Part shown: in pieces, positions 43,124 to 53,335 of the stretch
Layout: every line of letters starts with the position of its first letter
Position numbering within the stretch: position 1 is the first letter of the stretch
Source of the DNA: Ascaphus truei
Taxonomy: Eukaryota > Chordata > Amphibia > Anura > Ascaphidae
Length of the DNA stretch: 64,000 bases
Assembly (NCBI GenBank): GCA_036426205.1
Contig: CM071568.1
Span: forward strand, 46,454,483 to 46,518,482
Reading direction: 5' to 3'
Program-made: the position numbers and the translations under genes
The notes under the pieces: model-generated
What the model was told of the DNA's origin: nothing
Seen by the model: the letters and a program-made list of their open reading frames with translations, nothing else
Database searches by the model: none

Positions 43124-44659
43124 CCTGATTCTCATTGACGTGTGCACGCCGACGCCAGAGATATGTGGACGCTTCCTGTGAAGATTGTGAGTAAATCATT
43201 TTCCTCCAACAAGAGGAGGAGGTAGAGCGGGGGCCCTTACAGGTGCTGGGCCCAAGGCGTCCGCCTTGCCCTAAGGTCGGCCATGTTTAAAATCTGACAA
43301 TTGCAACACTCCGCCCCCTCATGTTTCATATTGTTGCACACGCCTTAATCCCAGCCAGAAATCTATATTTCTTATCCTTGTGAATTGCATCAGATTTTAA
43401 TGAACGTACTGTACATTTTTAAATATGGGGAATTCCATTTCTGTCTGCCAGGCAGAATCCGGTCTCAGGAGTTTTTATGATGCTCCATTTTTAAGTTAGC
43501 CCAAAGATCAGGTCAAATCTGTGGTAGAGTACGTCTGTGCATTGTCACCAGTCACTACAATCATAAACATATTGTTTTTTTCATTGTTTTATTGGCCCGT
43601 TAATGCAGAGACCATGTTGACCCAGGTAACCTCACAAGTAGACAGAAAAATAGGTTGTTTTAAAATGTATGTTTATCTTTATTTATATGAAAGTTAACAT
43701 CTTACTGTACCTGCTGTATTGTTAACACAACTGAATAGGTTAAAGGCAGTCACATGACAGGCAGTAATGCGATGTGCGCAGGACCTCATATTGCAGAACT
43801 ATATGTACAATGCTATGCATTCATTCAGTGCTATATTGTGTGCATGTGTAAATATTCCATTTATATAGGTCCAATCATGTATGCAGCACTTAACAACACA
43901 AACATTACTAAATAGCACTTTTTATGATAATCAGGACAAAAATCATGAAGTACAGTTCACAGTAGAAATAGGAATCCTTGATTGAAGTCTAAGTGTTGGA
44001 AAGAAAATGGAATAAGCTGGGAGCTGGACCTGTTTCGCGTGGGCTCCTCCTTTGAACCAACCTTAATGTTTCTTTCCTGTACTGCATATGTTTGAAATCA
44101 TTCACAAGCCCTAAAGAGGTTGTCAAGTGTTTGAATCTGTTGTAGCTAGAATATATGATAAGGCATTGCTTATATTAAGTTATAAAGGGAGCAAGGAATG
44201 TGGCATTTCCCTCCTGATCCCTGAACATTTTGAATGGATACCACATCAATAATTAGTCCTGGGATTTCTACTGTAGACCTGCATTGCATTAGCAAAGGGT
44301 TATTTATATTAAAACAACAAGTCTGTCAATTATCTGATTCCTAATGTCTCTTGCATGATCCTCCAGAGATGTAAGAACATTACAACATAATGGGTGAGGC
44401 ATCTGAAAATGAGATGTAAGTGGAGGACTCTTTAGAGGAAGACATTCTATTCCCAGGACAGTAGTGGCCGCACTAGCACTATTAATAACAAACAGGCATG
44501 AATGTGTGCATTTCAATTTTAGGGTCTTGAAATAATCCAGCTAACGTTAATCTTCTGTCTTATTTTTATGTAGGTTATTGCCTTCTTTTTTGTGTGCACG
44601 CCCTGGAGGAGATTTACGGTTTATTGAAAGTATCACAATACACAAACAAATTCTCTTTC
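43124..44659. other. No recognised gene; weak motif copy near 44030
   Basis: 43205-43275 is a GC-rich piece of unknown repeat. 44030-44055, minus strand, reads aaaggaggagcccacgcg then aaacagg, a weak relative of the hammerhead-like motif. The rest is AT-rich. Confidence 0.45.
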
Positions 44660-45115
44660 TATTTATTTATTAAATGTTTTACCAGGAAATAATACATTGA
44701 GCGTTGCCTCTCGTTTTCACGTATGTCCTGGGCATAGAGTTATGGTGACAATACATGGTTACATTAAATGAACAGAGGTTATATATTCAATTTACAGGCA
44801 TTTCATGGATAGTTAGAGATATATGGTTATGGGCGGATGTAACTGTTACAGACAATATTAAAATGAGAGACAGCTAAAGTCTTGAAATTATTTATACTGC
44901 AGGCAGCTTTTAGAGTCCAGGTTGATAGTTCCAGTTTTGGAGTTCATGGTAAGGGAAGGAGGAGCGGCCCGATTCTTTTGCGGAACCTTGGGGCTACGAA
45001 CAGTCTCTTGGAGTCAAATCTCAGATGATAAGTGCTGCATGTGGTAGGGCTGAGGAGCTTATTCAGATAGGCGAGTAGCTTGCCCGGAAAGTATTTGAAG
45101 GCAAGACTGGAAAAA
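44660..45115 (-). mobile_element. L2/Rex1-like LINE, 3' end copy
   Basis: Tail and UTR at 44660-44890, then C-terminal coding on the minus strand (45115-44944: LAFKYFPGKLLAYLNKLLSP and TCSTYHLRFDSKRLFV). Strongly 5'-truncated. Same family as 5100-9035. Confidence 0.9.
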
Positions 45116-46168
45116 TGTGGAGCCACATACTCACTTTTCTAAGTGACCGAGTAGGTATCACAGCTGCTGTAAAAGCGATCTGTTTATAAAAACTGGCAGT
45201 TTATCTTGTGATCCATATTACAGACCACACATTTAGCTGGCATTTTTGGTCTGATTGATTCTTCTGTCCCTGTCTCCTTCATTATTTTTTATCTGCACAG
45301 AGCTGTCCTCCTTTTCTCTACAGCTCTGAGATTGTCACTATCATGTCTTCTAGTCTCCAATACATTTAATGTTCAGATGTGACCAGTGGAGCTTTTGTAG
45401 GGAACAAATGTGACAGAACCCTAAACAAAGAAAAATAAAATGATACCTAATATACAGTGAATAAAATATGATAGGAAAAAAATTATTTTTTACGCACTCC
45501 TTAGTATTCTAGCCACAATCCTGATCATGTCACGATGACTATATAGAGTTTCCCATTGATTCCTAAAACTAGCTGCAGTGGCAGAGTTCCCCTGCAAAAA
45601 TAGCCCTGGAAATCACTCCAAAAAGGATATTTTCAACAAGCATCGTTGGCAAAATGACAATCTCCTGTGAATTATTGTTTGTTTATGTTACTATTATACA
45701 TATGGTTTTGTACTTTTTTTATTAGGATCAAATAGATGTTTTACTGAGTAGGTGAGTCAAGTGATTGTCTGCCATCAAATTCTATTCTTCTACAGGTTAT
45801 GTGTATCTGTGGAGACTGCAACGCGTTCCTATAAGACATCCCTAATACCTTATCAAAATATTAGTTAAGTCCAGGTATTTCCAGGCCATGTCAGAGGATG
45901 AGTTATATAACAAAGAGTAAATGCTGCACACCACAATATGATAAAGAGTGATACAATTACCGGTGCTCCCATCAATGTACGATCGGCTGCATCCAATCCA
46001 CGGCATACAAAAAGAGGATGGGTTATAGCCATTAGTATTGGAGTATGCAGGGGCATTGTATACCTGAATCCTATGTTTGTCTTGTTATGTTTGTGGAGTG
46101 ATTGTTACATCAGAAGATATAGAGATGCTTGGCTTTGACCCTGCTTATGGGTTCAGGGTTCATCTCTA
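45116..46168. other. No recognised gene
   Basis: AT-rich; ctgcaacgcgttcctataag near 45817 is a weak trace of the GAAACGCG motif. Nothing else supported. Confidence 0.45.
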
Positions 46169-46169
46169 A

Positions 46170-46453
46170 GGCCGAGGCCATGCTAGGCGCAACCCTAACA
46201 AAAGGCTGTGCCTCAATGAGGATGGCCATAGAGCACAAGTGCGTAAGAGCGACGGTGCGGACGATTTTCCGCACAACAAAATATTTGATTTTGTTGAGCG
46301 ACAGCCAGGTCACTTGAGCGGTTCTGCCAATAAGTGCAAACGAGCTCTGTGATGTCACGGCCACACCCCCCCATCGCTTCTCCCCCTAGGCCACAAATCG
46401 CCTCTGCTGCAAGCGTGCGTGCTTGGCATGGCCTCGGCCTCGGCCTCGGCCTC
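46170..46453. mobile_element. GC-rich MITE with AGGCCGAGGCCATGC ends
   Basis: Left end AGGCCGAGGCCATGC and its inverted copy GCATGGCCTCGGCCT at the right, where a CGGCCT hexamer is repeated about four times. The superfamily is unknown and the target duplication unclear. A possible relative is at 51187-51450. Confidence 0.6.
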
Positions 46454-46454
46454 T

Positions 46455-46491
46455 GCGTGACACATACAGTATGTGTCATGAAACGCGTTAA
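46455..46491 (+). other. Hairpin plus GAAACGCGUU motif
   Basis: A perfect 9-bp-stem hairpin (tgacacata-cag-tatgtgtca) is followed directly by TGAAACGCGTTAAG. It is placed like stem II plus GAAA of the other copies, but no CUGANGA precedes it. Confidence 0.4.
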
Positions 46492-46951
46492 GACAACAAG
46501 GCTAATAAACCCTTTATTATGTTTATTATTAAAAGGTAACCGTAACATCAATACACACCAGCATAATACTGACCAAACACATACAAAAAGGGAGAAATTA
46601 TATATAATTAATAATATATTATTCTCTCCTCTCTCTCTCTCCTCTCTCTCCTCTCTCTCCCATGCTTCTCTCTACATACCTACCACTCCAACTATACCCT
46701 ATCCTGCGAGATTAGGCTTGCGCTGCAGCTGGGGGATCCGGGGCATAAAGTTCTTACACACCGCAAGGTCTCGGGAGCACAACAGGGCTTTGGTGAGGAC
46801 CTTCTATAGCTGCATTGTGTTGCCTCAAAATAGTCTACACTCTGCTTAAGGAGGAAATGGTGAACTGTGGTCACTGCAACTCCAACAGCCAACGCATTGA
46901 AAAAAGTAAAAAACTTTATTGAAAACAAACAGTGAGCATCAGGAACCATAC

Positions 46952-46993
46952 ACTCTGACGCGTTTCGTCCAATGATGGACTTTTTCAAAGAGT
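46952..46993 (-). other. Hammerhead-like core with 6-bp stem I and 4-bp stem II
   Basis: Minus strand: CACTCT, TTGAAAAA, GTCC-atcatt-GGAC, GAAACGCGTC, AGAGTG. CACTCT/AGAGTG gives stem I and GTCC/GGAC stem II, in the right places for a type-I hammerhead. CUGANGA is changed to UUGAAAA. The downstream sequence on the minus strand leads to caataaagttttttac. Confidence 0.5.
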
Positions 46994-47098
46994 GATTACC
47001 CATGCATACTAGCGGACCTTATATAGGGCATGACGTTTCAAATTAATTATTCAATCACAGGGATGGACCTTCCCCTTCACCTGCCACAGCTGCCATAC

Positions 47099-47708
47099 AC
47101 CTCCCACAGCTCTCACTGCTCACCAGCAGGCAACTGCAAAACCGGAAGCAACAGCTGTCCCAAGCAAAATAGCAACAGCTCCAAGGTACTCTCTCCATTC
47201 GTGCAGTAATGTCAGCCACAAACTCGCCTCTTTGGGAAACGCCCTACGCGTTTCGTCACTAAGGACTTCNNNNNNNNNNNNNNNNNNNNNNNNNNNNNNN
47301 NNNNNNNNNNNNNNNNNNCTTCCCTTTCTCTCTGCGCTTGTGAGGAGAGCACAAGCGTGACACACTTTTTGCCTCAATAACCATTTTTAACATGGTTCCC
47401 TGAAGCTGTGAAGGGAATGTATCAGCCTGTCCTGTTGGTGTACCCCTGACGAAGTCCTTAGTGACGAAACGCGTAGGGCGTTTCCCAAAGAGGAGAGTTT
47501 GTGGCTGACATGCTGTCGCTTCCGGTTTTGCAGTTGCCTGCTGGTGAGCAGTGAGACCTGTGGGAGGTGTATCTGGAGGGAGTCTCTGATCGTGTTGCTG
47601 ATTATTACATCATCTGGCTGCGGTGGCTCCAGTGCACCTTGCTGAACCAACGGATACACCAGAGGTGGCACCAACGGGACAGGCTGATACATTCCCTTCA
47701 CAGCTTCA
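47099..47708. mobile_element. Compound foldback with assembly gap in the centre
   Basis: 47099-47269 (with an extra ~70 bp inside) is inverted relative to 47451-47575, and 47401-47440 is inverted relative to 47669-47708 (40 bp, one mismatch). Two inverted-repeat systems are thus interlocked. The right copy of the motif (47446-47475) has CTGACGA, one extra A, GTC...GAC, then GAAACGCGTAGGG, with CCC/GGG able to start stem I. The left copy is cut by the gap. Confidence 0.85.
47270..47318. other. Assembly gap (49 N)
   Basis: Undetermined bases. The gap begins inside the left copy of the inverted repeat. Confidence 1.
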
Positions 47709-48227
47709 AGGCGATTGAGTATATCTCATAAATGCTATTATTTTACTCTGTTTGTGAGTGCGCTTTTTATATTTTACAATCCCATAAATACTGTTTTATA
47801 CTTTATCACACTAGGAGAGTGCGCCTGTTTTTTCTTCTTGTTTTCTGCATATATTTATATACATACATACAGTATGCACACAACTAGAAATTTACTGGTA
47901 GTAGGGCGACTGTCTCCCTCTTTAATTCTGCCCTTCTGCTTCATGATTTGGATGTCTCCTGGCCCTTTTCCTCTGCTTTCTGTCTGTCTTGCTTTTGAAT
48001 TATTGTTGTTCTAGTGTACAGCCTAGTCCCACCAGTTTACGTCCCCCTTCGATGCAAAGTGCCAACAGGGTTGGGGTGGAGGGTGTTTATGGATGGAGAA
48101 ATGCTGCAAGATATGTTTTTGATTCAATTTCTTCAATCCAAAATCGTAGCTCGGATTAAACCGATCTCGGATTAAATCTGACACTCACCCTGTTCAAGGG
48201 GACACTTATTCCAGCAAAATCAATATA
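47709..48227. other. No recognised gene
   Basis: AT-rich, with a short cata repeat near 47850-47870. Nothing supported. Confidence 0.55.
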
Positions 48228-48410
48228 CAGTTGTTTGAAAAAGAAAGTACACTCTCTTTGAATTCTATGGTTTTACATATCAGGACATAATAACAATCAT
48301 CTGTTCCTTAGCAGGTCTAAAAATTAGGTAAATACAACCTCAGATGAACAACAACACATGACATATTACACAGTGTCATGATTTATTTAACAAAAATAAA
48401 GCCAAAACAT
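48228..48410 (+). mobile_element. Tc1-like element, left terminal fragment
   Basis: Begins CAGTTGTTTGAAAAAGAAAG after TA (48226-48227) and matches the left end of the Tc1 copy at 23627 without the nested MITE. It stops near gccaaaac, before the transposase. Confidence 0.88.
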
Positions 48411-48430
48411 GGCCTTCAACTCTTCCAACC

Positions 48431-48460
48431 AGGGCATTATTGGCCAGTAATACCCTGTTC
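48431..48460. repeat. Palindrome copy outside the duplication
   Basis: agggcattattggcc / ggccagtaataccct, the same palindrome as 37046-37079 in unrelated flanks, so it is a dispersed repeat. Confidence 0.75.
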
Positions 48461-48639
48461 TTCGGGGATTATTACTTAATTAATAAATAACCCGGTTAGA
48501 CTGTTAGTATTTTGATATCCATGGTTCTGCTTAGGATTGCAGCACCAGTTTTAGGGGTGTCCTAAACAAACAGATTTTAGAGAGTGTGTTGCCCGGTCTG
48601 TATATTGTATAATGTTGTTTGAGGGTGCCATTGTACATT

Positions 48640-49205
48640 ATCTTAAGTTGACACTTTCCTTTTTACGTTTAGCAGTTTTAGGCCTACACGCATTGAGCGC
48701 TGTTCCTCAAGAACTGCTCCCCTCTGCACAGAACCAGCGGGTTAAGGGTCAACATCTAGGATTGCTTGCTGCTATGTGTTTTTTGTCAGTCCCAGGCCTT
48801 GCAGTGTTTATGACTGGACAAAGGAATGTGAAAGCCCATCTTAATTAATTCGGAACCCCTTCAGCCTACATCTGCGTTGCTCCAAAGGTGGACAGCCAAC
48901 GAGTGGCAGCTGTTTGCTGCCCGGTTACTGGGTTTGGGTAAAGTCTTCTAACTCAACATACCGCAGGCCTATCCTACCTCTTCTAACATAATTTTAACTT
49001 TGTCTGTAAGTGTTTAATACGCCCATAATCATACATTATCCCTAACTTCCATGAAATGTCTGTAAATTGAATGTATAACAACCTCTGTTCATTGAATGCA
49101 ACCATGTGTTATCATAACTCTGTGCCCAGGACATACTTGAAAACGAGATGGTAACTCTCAATGTATCACTTCCTGGTAAAACATTTTATAAATAAATAAA
49201 ATAAT
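48640..49205 (+). mobile_element. L2/Rex1-like LINE 3' UTR and tail (longer-UTR variant)
   Basis: Matches the reverse complement of 1-530 (ggttaagggtcaacat-type, tacatctgcgttgctcc) and ends gtaaaacattttataaataaa plus an (AATA)n-type tail. No coding portion is recognisable; the start is approximate. Confidence 0.8.
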
Positions 49206-50493
49206 AAAGTTAAATAAGGGCAAAAATGGCCGGTTGCCTAAATTAGTAACTGACGTCATTTTCCCTGAGCTTAACTCAAATCCACTAAGCTAATTACTGT
49301 ATATGGAAACACAACAGTCGTCGTTTACCAAGTCTTACCTACAGGTGGCGTGAGCTCCCTCCAGGACCTGAAATACTGCAGGGGTTTTGCTGCATAGGAG
49401 AGGGAGGAAGAATAGAGAGCGGGAGGGAGAGAGACACAGCTATGCACAAAAATGGGCACCTTTGAGATACCTGGGAAAGATGCTAATAGGGTATACAAAT
49501 GACTCCTAACATTATTTAGGTTAACGTTAGGTTAAATAGCCTAACGTAGCTTAGTGCATCTGGGCATAAGAGAGATGTTTGTGCTTGGTAAGCCTCTACT
49601 CTTTCTCCCTCCTCCCTGTATGTCCTGCCACTCGGAGATCTTCCTATTTAAATCCAAAAGTCTTTTCTGTTTTTTTTTCTCCCTAGATCTTTCAGTTGGC
49701 AGCACTTTTTTGCCTTACATATCCTGATATGCAAAGGTGTCAGAATAAGGAGAGAGGAGCAGCATACCCAAACCTGCAAAATGCAAACCTTAGCATTGCT
49801 CAAAATGGGTGATCGAATTGCAGAGATTTGGGGTGTCCCATTGAAAAAAATACAAACTCGCACATCTCTAATTATGACAGGCATTTAAAGAGGCAGTCCA
49901 AGCAGCTTCATTTTTTTTTTTTTTTTTTAAATGGTGGTGTTAATGTATGCAGCATGTGATTACCTGTATTGAATTATGCTGATGACTGATGCTCAGTATA
50001 TTAAAACTCATTCAAAATAGCATTAGGAGTTAGTAGTAAGTATTATCTAATACTACAGAACAAATTTATTTTAAAAAAGCACACATGTATTATATTGCTT
50101 GGATTGCTCCTTTAAAGGATCATACTTCTGCCTGTTAAAGCCGCAATACTACTTTCCAACTTGTATTTTCTTATTTGTATATGTAAAGCATGTGACCATG
50201 TATATTTCTACATCCTTACTTAAGCTGGCAATCGTTTGGTGCTCCTGTTATTCATCTGTAAAAATCCTGATTGCATGACTAATATAATGGCTGCTTCAAT
50301 CACTGTAACTCAGCAGCTACTTACTACTACTACTTGCACTTATTGGGAGGTTGGACTAAAACCTGCTATTGAAATCAGAGGATGGTTTACAATTTTTTTT
50401 TTAAATAGCATTAAGAGTTGAATAAAACCCCTCCAAAAAAAACACATCTAATACTACAGAACGGATTTATTTAAAAAAAAAAATATATATATA
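49206..50493. other. No recognised gene
   Basis: AT-rich with T-runs near 49910-49930. 50205-50300 resembles part of the 38.5-kb unit (gctggcaatcgtttggtgctcc), so a shared old repeat is present. Confidence 0.5.
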
Positions 50494-51014
50494 TCTTAAT
50501 ATATAAAATCAAAGGTTGGTACTAGCTGCGGTGAATGTGATTGGTCCGTGGCCAGCACGACTGTCATTGCCCAAGAGGTACGCCCCACTGTGACACACAC
50601 CGCCCACACGACTGTCATCCCCCCCCCCCCACACCCACCCTACCTCTTCACCCCCACCACCCACCCTACCTCTTACCCCCACACACCCACCATTCCTTTT
50701 TCACCCCACACACACCCACCATTCATTTTTTTTATTACATAAATTGTATAATTTTAGACACATCAACATTTTTGCCTTTCTGACGTCTACAACTGTTCAA
50801 CATTATACAGTCCAAAATTTTTACAACAACAACCAGCCTTCCTCTTTACCCCCAACCCAATAAAATTTTCAAACAATTATTATCTATGACTCAAACTTTT
50901 TATGTTCAATATATGTGCTACATATGTTACACTTTCATTACTTTTGATTCATATACTTTTTATTCCAAACATTTACCTATTAACATTCCGGGCAACGCCG
51001 GGTCTCTCAGCTAG
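50494..51014 (+). mobile_element. Non-autonomous Helitron
   Basis: 521 bp starting TCTTAATATATAAAATC and ending CTAG (51011-51014), followed by T, without terminal inverted repeats or a target duplication. A short hairpin CCGG-gcaacg-CCGG lies about ten bases before CTAG, the expected Helitron terminator. The inside includes a C-run and a CACCC-rich minisatellite (50618-50725). No Rep/helicase coding. Confidence 0.75.
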
Positions 51015-51186
51015 TATATATATATATAAGATGTTACATGTTTTGCCACTTTAATACAGCATGCAATGATAATTAGTATCTGACTTGAGTGATCCTGTAG
51101 TTTCTGCATGCAATTGCCCCCTTTTTTGTATGGTATTCGCATTATCCCCTTATTAGGCTTAAGGTCAGATGGCCAGGATCACAGAG

Positions 51187-51450
51187 CCTAAGGCTGAGTC
51201 CATGGTGACTCAGGCCGTGAGGAGGCGCGCTGAGGCTGAGGGAAAGCGGGTGCTTTCCCTGGCCTTGGTTAGCGCGCCGTCCGGGAGCGTGTCGGGGGGC
51301 GAACCGCTCACGTGACCGGCCTTGCGGAAGCGTAGGCGAGCCCCTACTAAAGCCGCTCTCATTGCGGCTGCAGGGGCTCACTGTTAAGCACCAGCGCGCC
51401 TCAGCACGGGTCAGCGCATAAGCGCTGACCATGCCCGAGGCCTGAGGCTA
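51187..51450. mobile_element. GC-rich MITE-like element
   Basis: Ends AGGCTGAGTCCATGGT and, inverted, AGGCCTCGGGCATGGT. Inside are hairpins gggaaagc/gctttccc and gtcagcgc/gcgctgac. Superfamily and target duplication are not clear. Confidence 0.5.
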
Positions 51451-52408
51451 TGTATGACTTGGACTTCATAACCCTGCTAATTAGTCTGGGAGTGCTTAAG
51501 AGGAATTGACTAGAGGGAGTTCAATTCATAAACATTGTTTAAACTTATTTTGATTTGTGATTTATAACAGTCTCTAAATTAGTCGCAGTTTACAACTACA
51601 AAATGTGAAGCATTTTCTAGATTGCTTTTATTTTTTGTCTGTGTGACTTACGGTATCAAACTTTAAACCCAAAGGTGCTGGACTTCTTTTTCACCGGCGC
51701 AATCCCATGCAGCCTGCTAGGAAACAAACTTTTTGTGCAGAATTGAACACTTGTTGGCTTCCCTTAACAAATCTAACCATGCTACTAGCAAATATTTGGG
51801 TATTTCATTTTTATTTTTCGCAGTGATTTGCATGTTGCATATCTTATGAGCCTCAGAATGGGAGAGGCAACGATCGGCACTATCGCAGCTTAATGAAGAA
51901 CCCTCTACGTGTGACCTCCAAAGCCCTGACCAGTTTGGTGAACTTAAGCTTTTCACAAATACACAAGCACAAGAAACCCTTTCTCATGTCCTATTTTGAA
52001 AGCTTAAAAATGTCTAAACCTAATTTGGTAAATGACTACCGACCACCCAATACTCATCTGTGTTTTGTTTTCAAATTGAGAGTGTGAAAACTAACATTAA
52101 ACATGAAAGTGACCAGCCTCCTACAACAGCATACGCACACACCAGTTGTTTGTCCTCTCCTATTCCGTTTCATCCGTGTCTGCTCCAGCTCTGCTGTCAT
52201 CTAATGCTTTCACTTCTGTTACAATTCCAAAAATGTGCATTATTAAGGTTACTATAGCTGAAATGGACAATAACAGGCCTTGGGTTTTTTCCCCACTTAA
52301 AAGTGCAATTAACCATAAGTAGTGGCGTAGTTCATATTTTCTAGGAAACCTGGCTTAGAAATGACCGCTGGTCTCATATTTACAATATGGAGAATGTATC
52401 GTTTAGAG
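51451..52408. other. No recognised gene
   Basis: AT-rich; short frames near 51893-52257 lack domains and splice context. Confidence 0.5.
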
Positions 52409-52657
52409 CCAGGGCTACGCAAACTGGGGATGCGAGGTTTTCCAGGGGGCACGCGGCAGTTAGAGGTCCGGCGCTCTCCCCCAAGGCATTTAAATTAAAT
52501 GCCGGGGGGGGGGGGGGGTGGCGCGCAAGGCCTCTGTAACTTCTCCTACCTTGTCTTTGGCGACGCGTCGCCATGGTGACCTGGCATCATTCAACGTGAC
52601 GTCACTTGACGCCGGAGAGCAGACGGGAGCGCAGGGGGACAACTTTGTGCACCCCTG
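52409..52657. mobile_element. hAT MITE (family CAGGGGTGCGCAAAC), copy 5
   Basis: Left end (C)CAGGGCTACGCAAAC and right end ttgtgcacccctg. The flanking 8 bp gtttagag and gtttagac match at 7 of 8. A G-run of 15 or more lies near 52505-52518. The inside matches copy 1 (taaattaaatgccgg, cgacgcgtcgccatgg). Confidence 0.85.
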
Positions 52658-52664
52658 GTTTAGA

Positions 52665-52828
52665 CCAAGGGTGGGCAAGTCCAGTCCTCAAGACCCCCAG
52701 ACAGGCCAGGTTTTCATGATATCCCTGCTTCAGCACAGGTGGCTCAATCAGTGGCCAAGTCAAAGCCAGGGATATCCTGAAAACCTGGCCTGTTGGTGGC
52801 CCTTGAGGACTGGAGTCGGCGACCCCTG
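52665..52828. mobile_element. Palindromic MITE (CCAGTCCTCAAGG family), intact
   Basis: 164 bp, almost wholly palindromic: the half containing agtcctcaag, ggccaggttttcatgatatc and cagcacaggtggctc is inverted in the second half. Ends are CAAGGGTGGGCAAG and, inverted, CAGGGGTCGCCGACTCC, hAT-like. It starts right at the target duplication of the neighbouring hAT MITE. Flanks gtttagac and atttaaac match at 6 of 8. Confidence 0.85.
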
Positions 52829-53255
52829 ATTTAAACCTTGTTTAACACTTGCACACATTCTAATGAACTTGTTCCTAGTCCAATCTTTCAGCACTTTTAT
52901 ATTCTAGAGAAAATTAGATTTTAAGTAATGTTTCCTGGTTCGTTAGCCATTTCAGCGTTTTGCAGCCCATTAGAAGTCTCTTTTTGGCCCCACGGGTGCG
53001 AAAGATGGGCACCTTTATTAGATTCATTGCCCAGGCGGGTCTCCCAACAGTGCATACAACTCCACCGTTTGCAGAATAAAACGCCCATTTCCCCAGCATT
53101 TGCCCAAAAGTCACCGTTAAAAATAAAAACGTTAAAAAAAATATATGCGATCGTAAATAAGAATATCAAACATATTTTAGATTGTGACATAATGCTAGAA
53201 GTTGCGTAAATCTCTTACATCAGTCTACTCTCATAATAGTGCATCTCTAGTGCTA

Positions 53256-53335
53256 TTATTTATTTATAAAACGTTTTACCAGGAAGTAATGCATTGAGAG
53301 TTACCTCTCGTTTTCCAGTATGACCTGGGCATTTG
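53256..53335 (-). mobile_element. L2/Rex1-like LINE, short 3' end fragment
   Basis: 80 bp equal to the tail and end of the LINE family (tttataaaacgttttacc, then acctctcgttttc). Confidence 0.88.

Noticed and set aside
46334..46849. 171-codon open frame
   Set aside because: It crosses a MITE end, a motif hairpin and a CTCT repeat, so it cannot be one gene.
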